Assembly (NCBI GenBank): GCA_963735445.1
Contig: CAVTLC010000013.1
Location: 61,002 to 125,001 of the forward strand
Direction of reading: 5' to 3'
DNA from: AP-15 sp963735445
Lineage (GTDB): Bacteria > Pseudomonadota > Alphaproteobacteria > ATCC43930 > CGMCC-115725
Length of the DNA: 64,000 nucleotides
In this document: piece after piece, positions 17,514 through 26,153 of the stretch
Layout of the letters: the number at the start of each line of letters is the position of its first letter
Position numbering within the stretch: the stretch's first letter is position 1
Notes under the pieces: model-generated
What the model was told of the DNA's origin: nothing
Databases searched by the model: none
The model's input: the letters and a program-made list of their open reading frames with translations, nothing else
Translations under genes and position numbers: made by a program

Positions 17514-18271
17514 TTACAATACCCCCGCCAATACCGGTGGGGCCAACATGCCGGCGTCGCGACCGCCGCGGGTGGCAAGCAACGCTGCTTGCGTCCGGTT
17601 TGCGACGTTGAGGCGCCGGATGATCTGCTTTACATGCGCCTTGACCGTACTCTCGGACATGCCCAGAGCGTCGGCGATCAGCTTATTCGACTTGCCTTGT
17701 GAAATTAACGCCAGGACATCCCGCTGGCGCCGGGTCAGCGCGGGACGACCTGTACTCTCGGGTTCGTGCACCGCGCCATTACCATTCGATGCTTGTCCAG
17801 CACCAGCGGCACAAAGCTCCCGCCTCCGCGCATGCGCTCAAGCGCGCCGATCAGCACCTTTAGTCCGCATGTGATCGGCAGAAAACCTTTGGCGCCCGAG
17901 CGCAGTATCATGCGAGCGCGCTCCGGATCGTCGCAATCAGCGACCACCAGGATCGGGGTCTTCGCCGACACCGCTGCCAAAAGTGAGAGATCGACCAAGT
18001 CAATCGATTGGCAGGTCGCTGCACCGAGCAAAATGACCGAAAACCCGGCGCCTTGCCGAAGCAGCCGAACCAGCTCAGCAGTCGACTCGGCATCGGTCAC
18101 CCGCCATCTCCGCGGCTGTTGGCCGAGAGCCAGCCGCAAGCAGTCGCGTCTCAACGCACTCCGGTCGACGATCGCCAGATGCCGCCGGTTCTGCTCAGCC
18201 AGCTTCACGGGATCATTGATCGATCCGTTGAGGCTGCTGAAACCATTGTCCCCGTCCAAATCGCCCCCCAC
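17514..18271 (-). pseudogene. LuxR-family response regulator, split by a frameshift
   Basis: Two frames encode one protein. The first (18271 down to 17735) gives a receiver-like domain: HLAIVDRSALRRDCLRLAL ... ILVVADCDDPERARMILRSGAKGFLPI. The second (from about 17790 to 17514) gives the HTH: PALTRRQRDVLALISQGKSNKLIADALGMSESTVKAHVKQI. The HTH matches the LuxR/FixJ type with the usual STVKAHV recognition helix. A -1 shift near 17775-17790 separates them. The receiver lacks an Asp where phosphorylation normally occurs (VILLGAAT instead of VLLDL), so it may be a pseudo-receiver even if the frame is repaired. It lies 81 bp upstream of acs. Confidence 0.75.
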
Positions 18272-18627
18272 TCGAAGTTGTTGCCGCCAGCTTGCGCTGT
18301 TCCAGAAAGAATGAATGTAAAAATTTGTAAACCGCTGTAACAGATGGTTAAAGCTGTGCTGCTTCGTTTACACCGATTCTTTGCCAGCATGAACGAGAGA
18401 AGCGATAATTGATAGTCTCTAGCGACAACAGCGTCGATCCTTGTCCTCCTTTTGTCACAAAGAAGACACTTGTAATCATCGAATCCCGACCAACCAAGAG
18501 CGACTGATCAAACCGGGTCTAGTCTGAACGCGATCGGTGCTGCTTTCCCTGCCTGCGCGATTCCATCCGAGCCAAACCGGCTCCAGCCTGCTACGGTAGC
18601 GCTGATGGTCATGGCCTGGAGGCGGTG
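18272..18627. other. Divergent regulatory region upstream of the F420 operon
   Basis: 356 bp between the LuxR gene (minus) and the LLM oxidoreductase (plus). The left part (18310-18420) is AT-rich, with TGTAAA/TTTACA-like words (GTAAAAATTTGTAAACC, CGTTTACACC). It probably carries the divergent promoters. No ORF or terminator is evident. Confidence 0.4.
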
Positions 18628-19581
18628 ATGCAATTCGGTTTTGGCGCGCCGGTCAGTGGCGCATTGGCAACGCCCGAGAAGCTGGCGCAGATCGCCGGTG
18701 AAGGCGAAGCGATGGGCTATGACTACACCACTATCAGCGACCATGTGGTGATCCCGCGCGACATCGAGGCGCGTTATCCATACAGCGACACGGGTGAGTT
18801 TCCGGGCCGCTCGCGCGGCGACCGGCACGAGCAGTTGATCGCGGTGGCGTTTATCGCCGGAAAAACGTCGCGGCTTCGGCTCGTCACCTCGGTCACGGTG
18901 GTGCCGCATAGGCCCGCCGTCTTGCAGGCCAAAATGCTCGCGACGATCGACGTGTTGTCGAACGGCCGGCTGACCTTTGGCATCGGCGCCGGCTGGATGA
19001 AAGAAGAATTCGAAGCGCTTGGCGTTCCCCCGTTCGCCGAGCGCGGCGCCGTCACCGACGAATACCTGATGGCGTGCCGCGAGCTTTGGACCAAGGACAA
19101 CCCGCACTTCGCCGGCAAATACGTCAAATTCGCGAATGTCCTGTTCGAACCCAAGCCGGTGCAAAAGCCGCATCCGCCGATCTGGGTCGGCGGCGAAAGC
19201 GGCCCGGCGTTGCGCCGCACCGCGCGGCTCGGTGACGGCTGGTATCCGATCGGCACCAACCCGCAGCACCGGCTCGATTCGATGAAGCGGTTTCAGGCGG
19301 GTGTGGAAAGATTGCGGCGGCTCACGCGCGAAGCCGGGCGCGACCCGGCAAAGGTCGCGCTGGCTTATCGGGTGACGAGTTGGGGCAAATCGCTGCCGGC
19401 GCGTGCCGACGACGGCGAGCGCCGGTTATTCTCGGGCGAGACCGCGGACATTGTCGGCGATTTGAAGGCATTTCGCGAATTCGGCGTCGGCCATGTCGAT
19501 TTCAACTTCGGCGGCGATACTGCGGAGGACTTGATCGCGAACATGCGTCGTTTCCGCGAGGAGGTGCTGAGCAAGGTTTAG
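18628..19581 (+). CDS. LLM-class (probably F420-dependent) oxidoreductase
   Basis: A 317-residue luciferase-like monooxygenase-fold protein. Motifs: TISDHVVIPRDIE near residue 40, SVTVVPHRPAVLQAKMLATIDVLSNGRLTFGIGAGWMKEEFEALG (about 90-135), and HPPIWVGGESGPALRRTARLGDGW (about 185-210). This pattern is that of the F420-dependent TIGR03619-type group rather than FMN-dependent SsuD. ATG 18628 follows GGAGG by 5 nt; the adjacent GTG 18625 is less likely. It begins the F420 operon, 42 bp before fgd, so a role as consumer of F420H2 is the natural inference. Substrate unknown. Confidence 0.85.
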   Translation: MQFGFGAPVSGALATPEKLAQIAGEGEAMGYDYTTISDHVVIPRDIEARYPYSDTGEFPGRSRGDRHEQLIAVAFIAGKTSRLRLVTSVTVVPHRPAVLQAKMLATIDVLSNGRLTFGIGAGWMKEEFEALGVPPFAERGAVTDEYLMACRELWTKDNPHFAGKYVKFANVLFEPKPVQKPHPPIWVGGESGPALRRTARLGDGWYPIGTNPQHRLDSMKRFQAGVERLRRLTREAGRDPAKVALAYRVTSWGKSLPARADDGERRLFSGETADIVGDLKAFREFGVGHVDFNFGGDTAEDLIANMRRFREEVLSKV

Positions 19582-19623
19582 CTCGGCGCATCGCCAAGAC
19601 ATATTCGACAACAGGAGAAGCCG

Positions 19624-20625
19624 TTGCTGAAATTTGGATACAAGGCCTCGGCCGAGCAGTTCGGACCACGCGATTTGCTCGACTTCTCGTGCTTGGCCGA
19701 GGAAGTCGGGTTCGATTCCGTCTTTGTCAGCGATCACTTCCAACCGTGGAAGCACACCGACGGGCACGCGCCGTCGGCGCTCGCCTGGCTCGGCGCGCTG
19801 GGCGCTCGCACACGGCGAGCGGTGATCGGCACCAGCGTCCTGACCCCGACCTTCCGCTATCACCCATCGGTCGTTGCGCAAGTGTTCGGCACGCTCGGAA
19901 CCATGTTCCCGGGACGTGTCGTTCTCGGCGTCGGCACCGGCGAATCGCTGAACGAAGTGCCGGCGATCGGCGTCAAATGGCCGGGACCCAAGGAGCGGCG
20001 CGACCGGCTGCGCGAGGCGATCGCGCTGATCAACAAATTGTGGACCGAGGACCGGGTCACCTTTGAGGGCCAGTTCTATCGCACTGAAAACGCGACGATC
20101 TACGATAAGCCGAAGGACAAGGTTCCGGTCTGGGTCGCCGCATCGGGCCCGCTTGCGGCGGCGATGGCCGGCCAGATTGCCGAGGGCTTTATTTGCACCA
20201 GCGGCAAAAATCCGCAGCTCTACACCGACCTGACGGGCAAGGTGCGCGAGGGCCTTGCCCGGCGCGGCCGCAGCGAGGACAGCCTCGAAAAGATGATCGA
20301 GGTAAAGGTGTCGTTCGACACCGACCACAAGCGGGCAATGGAAGATACGCGGCATTGGGCGGCCTTGGCGTTGACGCCGGAGGAAAAGGTCAGTGTCGAA
20401 GACCCGATCGAAATGGAACGCCTCGCCGCCGCCCTCCCGCTTGAACGCGCAGCCAGCCGCTGGATCGTTTCATCGGATCCCGAGGAGCAGGTGAAGCAGA
20501 TCCGTCCCTATGTCGAACTCGGGTTCAACCACCTCGTCTTTCATGCTCCCGGCCCCGACCAGGCGCGCTTTCTAAAGCTCTACGCCGACCAGGTATTGCC
20601 ACTGTTGCGGACCAATTTTGGGTGA
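19624..20625 (+). CDS. fgd: F420-dependent glucose-6-phosphate dehydrogenase
   Basis: Oxidises glucose-6-phosphate to 6-phosphogluconolactone and reduces F420 to F420H2. The 333-residue sequence follows mycobacterial Fgd1 closely in my recollection: FGYKASAEQFGPRDLL, SVFVSDHFQPWKHTDGHAPSA, IGTSVLTPTFRYHPSVVAQ, GVGTGESLNEV, FICTSGKNPQLYTD and LGFNHLVFHAPGPDQARF. The His and Trp of SDHFQPWKH are the active-site pair in the known enzyme. The start is TTG 19624, with AGGAGAAG upstream. Its TGA stop overlaps the ATG of cofE (TGATG), so the genes are coupled. Fgd is mostly known from Actinobacteria, so this copy is notable. Confidence 0.9.
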   Translation: MLKFGYKASAEQFGPRDLLDFSCLAEEVGFDSVFVSDHFQPWKHTDGHAPSALAWLGALGARTRRAVIGTSVLTPTFRYHPSVVAQVFGTLGTMFPGRVVLGVGTGESLNEVPAIGVKWPGPKERRDRLREAIALINKLWTEDRVTFEGQFYRTENATIYDKPKDKVPVWVAASGPLAAAMAGQIAEGFICTSGKNPQLYTDLTGKVREGLARRGRSEDSLEKMIEVKVSFDTDHKRAMEDTRHWAALALTPEEKVSVEDPIEMERLAAALPLERAASRWIVSSDPEEQVKQIRPYVELGFNHLVFHAPGPDQARFLKLYADQVLPLLRTNFG

Positions 20626-21393
20626 TGAACGCCGAGATTACCTTAAGGGCGTTGACCGGGATCAAGTTGGTCGAGCCCGGTGACGATCTGGCGGCCATCA
20701 CGGTCGCGGCATTTGCTGCAAATGGGTTGGCGCCGGCAGAAGGCGATGTCTTGGTTGTCGCGCAAAAGGTCGTCTCGAAGGCCGAAGGCCGCTATGTCGA
20801 AGTGGCAACGGTGGAGCCTTCGGCGCGGGCGGTGGCGCTCGCCGCCGAAGTCGACAAAGACCCCCGTTTTGTCGAAATCGTGCTGGGCGAAGCCAAACGG
20901 GTGGTGCGGCATCGCCCGGGATTGTTGATCGTCGAGCATCGCCTCGGTTTTGTGATGGCCAATGCCGGCATTGACCACTCGAACATCCCGACGCGGCGCC
21001 GGCGGAGAGCGCGTCCTCCTTTTGCCGCGCGACCCGGACGGCTCGGCGCGGGCGTTGCGCGACCGGCTCGTGGCGGCTTTTGGCGTGCCGATCGCGGTCA
21101 TCATCAGCGACAGCTTTGGCCGGCCGTGGCGCAAAGGCACGGTCGGGATCGCCATCGGTGCTGCGGGCCTGCCGGCGGTAATCGACATGCGCGGCCAGCC
21201 CGATTTGTTCGGGCGCGAATTGCTGGTCACCGAGACCGGCTTTGCCGACGAGATCGCCGCTGCGGCCGGCTTGTTGATGGGCCAAGCCCGTGAGGCCCTG
21301 CCGATGGTGCTGGTGCGCGGAATGCGTTGGTCGGCTCCGGACGCTCCGGCTGCCGCCCTGGTGCGCCCCGCCGAGCACGATTTGTTCCGATGA
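20625..21393 (+). CDS. cofE: F420-0:gamma-glutamyl ligase CofE, frameshifted
   Basis: Adds glutamate residues to F420-0 using GTP. The frame from ATG 20625 gives residues 1 to about 120 (ALTGIKLVEPGDDL, VLVVAQKVVSKAEGR, LGFVMANAGIDHSNI). It then shifts by +1 near 20985-21003 and continues as GERVLLLPRDPDGSARALRDRL ... VIISDSFGRPWRKGTVGIAIGAAG to TGA 21391-21393. Total about 255 residues, the single-domain size seen in archaea, without the nitroreductase domain of FbiB. The shift could be one extra base or two missing G residues. The end overlaps cofD (ATGA). Everything outside the shift is well preserved, which favours a sequence error over decay. Confidence 0.85.
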
Positions 21394-22336
21394 GCGAGTA
21401 TAGGGGGTCTGTCGTCGCATTATCGGGCGGGATCGGCGGCGCTAAGCTGGCGCTCGGCCTTTACCGCGTTCTCGCCGCCCGGAGCGCTTACCGTTGTTGC
21501 CAATACCGGCGACGATTTCGAGCATTTGGGGCTGTCGATCTCGCCCGACCTCGATACTTTGCTTTATACGCTCGCCGGCCTCGACAATCGCGAAACCGGC
21601 TGGGGCCGGCGCGGCGAGACCTGGACCTTTATGGCGGCGCTCGAAGCGCTTGGCGGCGAGACCTGGTTCAAGCTCGGTGACGGCGATCTCGCCACCCATG
21701 TCGAGCGCACCCGCCGCCTGCGCGCCGGCGAAAGCCTGTCGGCGATTACCGACGATTTCCGCCAGCGGCTGGAGATCGGTGCGCGGGTCTTGCCGATGAG
21801 CGACGATCCGGTGCGCACGCGTTTGTTGACAGAAGACGGCTGGCTCGACTTCCAGGACTACTTTGTCCGTCTGGACTGCGCTCCGGCGGTCCGCGAAATC
21901 GTCTTCGCCGGCGCCGCTGAAGCGCGTCCGCAGCCCGGATGTCCTCGCCGCCCTTGCCGCCGATGATTTGATCATGGTTGTCATCTGCCCGTCGAACCCG
22001 CTGATCAGCATCGACCCGATCTTGAATGTCCCGGGAATGCGCGATGCTTTGCGGGCCTGTGGCGCCCCGGTGATCGCGGTCTCGCCGATTATCGCGGGCA
22101 AGGCCGTCAAGGGTCCGACCGCAAAGATGATGGCCGAGCTCGGCCTGCCGGTCGAGCCGGGGGCTGTGGCCCGCCGGTATAGCGATATCCTGACCCATTA
22201 TGTGATCGATGAAGCCGATGCGGGTCCGCTCGACGGCGTTGATGCCCCGATAATCGCAACCCGCACCCTGATGGACACCATGGCCGACCGCGCAGCTCTG
22301 GCGCGCGTGGTGTTGGCGATCGCCCAAAGTCACTGA
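21390..22336 (+). CDS. cofD: Phospholactate/phosphoenolpyruvate transferase CofD (FbiA), two frameshifts
   Basis: Transfers the phospholactyl (or phosphoenolpyruvyl) group from the GDP-activated donor to FO. Three frames join cleanly: 21390 to about 21472 (VVALSGGIGGAKLALGLYRVL), then PPGALTVVANTGDDFEHLGLSI to EARPQP at about 21936, then DVLAALAADDLIMVVICPSNPLISIDPIL to TGA 22336. Both shifts are +1: one extra base in CTCGCCGCCC near 21473, and an extra G in CCCGGATG at 21937-21938. The conserved GGIGGAK, NTGDD and CPSNP motifs are intact. The start overlaps the cofE stop (ATGA). About 315 residues when repaired, the normal size. Confidence 0.87.
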
Positions 22337-22338
22337 CG

Positions 22339-23010
22339 ATGGGTTTGTGGGCGGTTGTGCCGGTCAAGGAACGCGACCGCGCCAAGGAGCGGCTCGCGCC
22401 GTTGCTGCCAGCCGACATGCGCCAGGCGCTGGCCCTCACTATGCTTGAAGACGTGCTGGCGGCCCTTGCCGGGACTGCCGGTCTCGCCGGCTGCATCGTC
22501 GTTACGGCCGATTCGGCCGCCCGCCGGCTGGCGTTGCGCTACGGCATGCGCATTGTCGAGGACGGTGCCCGCGATGGCCACACCGGTGCTGTCACGGCGG
22601 CGGCAAGACTGCTTGCCGCCGAAGGGTGCACGGGCATGCTGACCTTGCCCGGCGACATCCCGCTCGTCACCGCCGCAGAGATCGGCCAGATCGTCGCGGC
22701 GCATGCTCCGGCGCCGTCCTTTACGATCGTGCCATCGCATGATGAGGGCGGATCGAACGCAATCCTGCTGTCGCCGCCGGACGCGGTGCCGTTGCGGTTT
22801 GGCGTTAACAGCTTTTTTCCGCATCTTCGCGCCGCGGAAGCGGCGGGGATCAGCCCGGTGGTCCTGCGCTTGCCCGGAATAGCACTCGATATCGACAATC
22901 CCGAGGATCTGGCGGAGTTCATGCGACAGCCGTCGCAGACCCGCACCCACGCGTTTCTTGCAGAGAATGCTATGCTGACGGGTCTGCTGAGTATGCCGGC
23001 GGGCCTCTAG
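22339..23010 (+). CDS. cofC: 2-phospho-L-lactate/PEP guanylyltransferase CofC (FbiD)
   Basis: Activates phospholactate or phosphoenolpyruvate with GTP for CofD. The 223-residue nucleotidyltransferase fold has WAVVPVKERDRAKERLAPLL at the start (nucleotide loop), MLTLPGDIPLVTAAEI in the middle (metal-binding Asp), and DEGGSNAILLSPPDAVPLRFGVNSF, the CofC signature. It begins 2 bp after the cofD stop and ends 10 bp before fbiC. This is the only biosynthesis gene in the cluster without an apparent frameshift. The last 25 residues are divergent. Confidence 0.9.
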   Translation: MGLWAVVPVKERDRAKERLAPLLPADMRQALALTMLEDVLAALAGTAGLAGCIVVTADSAARRLALRYGMRIVEDGARDGHTGAVTAAARLLAAEGCTGMLTLPGDIPLVTAAEIGQIVAAHAPAPSFTIVPSHDEGGSNAILLSPPDAVPLRFGVNSFFPHLRAAEAAGISPVVLRLPGIALDIDNPEDLAEFMRQPSQTRTHAFLAENAMLTGLLSMPAGL

Positions 23011-23020
23011 GAGAATCCCG

Positions 23021-24038
23021 ATGATCACCATTGGCGAGATCTTGGCGCAGGCTTTGGCGGATAAGCCGCTTGCCGCCGAACCGGCTTTGGCGCTGGCGGA
23101 TAGCGAGGCCGCGGATCTGCGCCCGCTAATGATGGCTGCGTCCCAATTGCGCGACATCGGCCACGGCGATCTCGTCTCGTATTCGCCAAAGGTGTTTATC
23201 CCGCTGACCCAGCTGTGCCGCGATGTGTGCCATTACTGCACCTTTGCGCACCCGCCGCGCCCCGGCGAGCCGATCTATCTCGATGCCGAGGAAGTCCTGG
23301 CGATCGCCCGCGCCGGCGCGGCGGCCGGCTGCCACGAGGCCTTGTTCACGTTGGGCGACAAGCCCGAACTGCGTTATGCCGCGGCCCGCGAGGCTTTGAC
23401 GCGGCTCGGCCACGAAACGACATTGTCCTACTTGGCCGAGATGGCGGGGCTGGTCTTGCGCGAGACCGGGTTGTTGCCGCATCTGAACCCCGGGGTGATG
23501 ACCCACGCTGATCTCGATGCGCTGCGCAAGGTTTCCGCCTCGCAGGGGATCATGCTGGAAAGCGCCTCGGAGCGGCTGCGGCACCGCGGCGGCCCGCATT
23601 TCGGCTCGCCCGACAAGGACCCCATCGTCCGCCTCGACACGATCCGGGCTGCCGGGGAAATGGCGGTGCCGTTCACTTCGGGCATCCTGATCGGCATCGG
23701 CGAGACCCGCCGCGAGCGGATCGAATCATTGCTGGCGTTGCGCGAGTTGCACCAGCGCTATGGCCACATCCAGGAAATCATCATCCAGAATTTCCGCGCC
23801 AAGCCTGGTACGCGGATGGCCGACGCGCCCGAGCCCGGCCTCGACGAGCATTTGTGGACGATTGCCGTTGCCCGGCTGATCTTCGGGCCTGAAATGAACA
23901 TCCAGGCGCCGCCGAATCTGAACCCCACAGCACTCGCCGAGATGATTGCCGCCGGGATCAACGACTGGGGCGGCGTGTCGCCGGTTACGCGCGACCATGT
24001 CAATCCGGAAGCGCCGTGGCCGGCGCTCGACCGCCTCG
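23021..24038 (+). CDS. fbiC: FO synthase FbiC, CofG half (radical SAM), frame broken at its end
   Basis: Start ATG 23021 is preceded by AGGAGAATCC. This half gives about 340 residues of 7,8-didemethyl-8-hydroxy-5-deazariboflavin synthase subunit 1. The radical-SAM cluster motif C-x3-C-x2-C is CRDVCHYC at about residues 66-73, followed by TFAHPPRPGEPIYLDAEEVL. Later come GEMAVPFTSGILIGIGET and QAPPNLNP, typical of CofG, and GVSPVTRDHVNPEAPWP. The frame would run on to 24316, but homology leaves it near 24038, where a +1 shift leads into the CofH half. With that shift repaired the product is a CofGH fusion of about 835 residues, as in Actinobacteria. Confidence 0.88.
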
Positions 24039-25532
24039 CCCGACGAGACCGCCGCCGCCGGAAAGCATTTGCTGCCGCGCCTCGCGATCTACCCCGCCTA
24101 TGCCCGCGAGCCCGAGCGCTGGCTCGACCCGGCATTGCGCCCGCCGGTCCTAAAGGCGATGGATGCGGAGGGCTTTGCCCGGCCCGATGGCTGGATCGCC
24201 GGGTCCGGCAGCGAGCCACCTGTCCTCACCCCCTTGCCGCGACTTTCGCCCGAGTTCCGGATCCTTTCCCAACGTGCGGGAGAGGGGGGACCCGGCCCGA
24301 AGGGCTGGGCGGATGAGGGCGCCGCCGCGTCCATCCCGGCCATTCTCGACCGCGCGACGGCCGGCGAAACCTTGTCCGAACCCGAAATCGTCAGCCTGTT
24401 CCAGGCGCGCGGCGATGCGTTTACGCAGGTCTGCGAGGCGGCCGACCGGCTGCGCCAGCGGGTCAATGGCGAGACCGTCAGCTATGTCGTGACCCGCAAC
24501 ATCAACTACACCAATGTCTGCTACTTCCGGTGCCAGTTCTGCGCCTTCTCAAAGGGTAAGCTCAGCGAAAACCTGCGCGGCCGGCCCTATGACCTCGATC
24601 TTGCCGAGATCCAGCGCCGGGTCGAGGAAGCCTGGGAGCGCGGCGCCACCGAAGTCTGCCTGCAGGGCGGCATCCATCCCGAATACACCGGCGACACCTA
24701 TCTCCAGGTGTGCCGCGCGATCAAGGACGTGGCGCCGGATATCCATGTCCACGCCTTTTCGCCGCTCGAAATCTGGCAGGGCGCGAAGACCCTCGGCCGC
24801 ACCATCCCCGATTTTCTACGCGAGCTGAAGGAGGCCGGGCTCAGCTCATTGCCGGGCACCGCCGCCGAGATCCTCGACGACGAAATCCGCGCCGTGATCT
24901 GCCCCGACAAGATCAAGACCGCGCAATGGCTCGAAGTGATGACGGCGGCGCATTCGGTCGGGCTGCGCAGCACGGTCACGATCATGTACGGCCATGTCGA
25001 GCGCTACGAGCATTGGGCGCGCCACCTGCTGCGCATCCGCGCCCTGCAGCAGCGGACCGGCGGCTTTACCGAGTTCGTCCCGCTGCCGTTTGTGCCGATG
25101 GAGACCCCGATCTATCTGAAGGGTCGGGCGCGGCGCGGCGCCACCTGGCGCGAGGCCGTGCTGATGCATGCAGTCGCGCGCCTGGCACTGCACCCGGTCA
25201 TCACCAACATCCAGACCTCATGGGTCAAAATGGGCAGCGGCGGCGCCGCGTTCTGCCTGGAGGCCGGCGCCAACGATCTCGGCGGCACCTTGATGAACGA
25301 GAGCATCACCCGCGCCGCCGGCGCCGTCCACGGTCAGGAAATGCCGCCCGAGGCGATGGAGGAATTGATCCGTAGCATCGGCCGCATCCCGCGCCAGCGC
25401 ACGACGCTTTATGGCGACGCCCCCGCCGCGCGCCGCGCCGCCGCCTTTGCCGCCGCCCCGCTGGTGGACCCGATCAACACCCCGGCGCGCCGCTACGAGC
25501 GCCGGCCGGAGAATGCCGCCGCCGGCGACTGA
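24039..25532 (+). CDS. fbiC: FO synthase FbiC, CofH half (radical SAM)
   Basis: Homology resumes in the next frame at PDETAAAGKHLLPRLAIYPAYAREPERWLDP, the end of the CofG part, then the CofH domain. The second radical-SAM motif is CYFRCQFC (C-x3-C-x2-C), in NINYTNVCYFRCQFCAFSKGK. Further markers are EVCLQGGIHPEYTGDTYL, TAAEILDDEIRAVICPDKI, IMYGHVERYEHWARH and WVKMGSGGAAFCLEAGANDLGGTLMNESITRAAG, all strongly CofH. CofH couples a tyrosine-derived fragment to the ribityl-diaminouracil. The linker between halves carries a 32-codon repeat insertion (24224-24319). Last gene of the operon. Confidence 0.88.
   Translation, partial: PDETAAAGKHLLPRLAIYPAYAREPERWLDPALRPPVLKAMDAEGFARPDGWIAGSGSEPPVLTPLPRLSPEFRILSQRAGEGGPGPKGWADEGAAASIPAILDRATAGETLSEPEIVSLFQARGDAFTQVCEAADRLRQRVNGETVSYVVTRNINYTNVCYFRCQFCAFSKGKLSENLRGRPYDLDLAEIQRRVEEAWERGATEVCLQGGIHPEYTGDTYLQVCRAIKDVAPDIHVHAFSPLEIWQGAKTLGRTIPDFLRELKEAGLSSLPGTAAEILDDEIRAVICPDKIKTAQWLEVMTAAHSVGLRSTVTIMYGHVERYEHWARHLLRIRALQQRTGGFTEFVPLPFVPMETPIYLKGRARRGATWREAVLMHAVARLALHPVITNIQTSWVKMGSGGAAFCLEAGANDLGGTLMNESITRAAGAVHGQEMPPEAMEELIRSIGRIPRQRTTLYGDAPAARRAAAFAAAPLVDPINTPARRYERRPENAAAGD
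24224..24319 (+). repeat. 96-bp palindromic repeat inserted in frame in the FbiC linker
   Basis: The block begins CCTCACCCCC and ends GGCGGATGAGGG (imperfect terminal inverted repeats), with GCGGGAGAGGGGGGACCCGG inside. This is the look of dispersed intergenic repeats in alphaproteobacteria. Here it is read as about 32 residues (starting VLTPLPRLSPEF, ending GWADEG) between the CofG and CofH halves. Its length is a multiple of three and it has no stop, so the frame is kept. A related but shorter element is at 43868-43909. Confidence 0.6.
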
Positions 25533-26153
25533 GCCCGCAATATCGGCAAACCGAAATTCCCGTGTAATCGGGAATAATACGGGAAATTTTGTGTTTCTGC
25601 GCCTTATTACGTCGAAAATCATAATCAAAATCAAGTCTTCTAACGAATCTCGGAGTGACGCGCTAACCGGGAATTTTTTCGCACTCAACCGGGAAAAGAG
25701 TCGCGCAAACGGGAATTCACGATTTCCTGGTCAGGGCCCTCCAAAAACCTAACCTTTGAGCATGCTGCACCCGGATTGAGGCTTTTCGATAGCTGCCGGC
25801 GTAGGTATCGACAGCAGCGTACTTTCGCACGGCAATTTCATTCGCGGCGAGAGAGACTCACCAAAGACCGCCAGCGCACGCGCCCCTCGGCACCCCGACA
25901 CAGGGTCACGACCCGGCAATTATCCGATGGAGCGTGAGGCAGTTCACACTCGGCGAGGCGTGGGTATGAGACAGTCCCGCTTTCCGAGCCGTTGTTAACG
26001 CCACTCGTGAGACCGATCGCTGAGTACTCCTCTCCTAACCAAGAAGTGCTGACTCCGCGGCCGAAACCGACGGAAAAACGTGGCGGCGGTGCGAATGAGC
26101 GGCGGTCGGAGCAGGCTCGCGTCGTGTCGCGCATCAGGGGTCTGGGGGTATCC
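25533..26153. other. 621-bp gap with a CGGGAA motif array; otherwise empty
   Basis: Between fbiC and the TauE-like gene. The left part (25557-25715) holds the repeated CGGGAA words described separately, in unusually AT-rich sequence. The right part (25760-26150) has no plausible gene. An in-frame start of the TauE gene upstream of 26154 is possible but adds a non-membrane, low-quality leader. Confidence 0.5.
25557..25715. repeat. Array of CGGGAA words (five direct, one inverted)
   Basis: CGGGAA occurs at 25569, 25580, 25668, 25690 and 25710, and TTCCCG at 25557-25562. Most sit in longer CCGGGAATTTT- or ACGGGAATT-like contexts, separated by AT-rich sequence. The base composition differs sharply from the flanking genes. 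Function unknown: a protein-binding array or the remnant of a mobile-element end are both possible. Confidence 0.5.

Noticed and set aside
25992..26153. Upstream start of the TauE-like gene
   Set aside because: It adds a hydrophilic 54-residue leader of poor quality before the first transmembrane segment, and the other start matches the family better.
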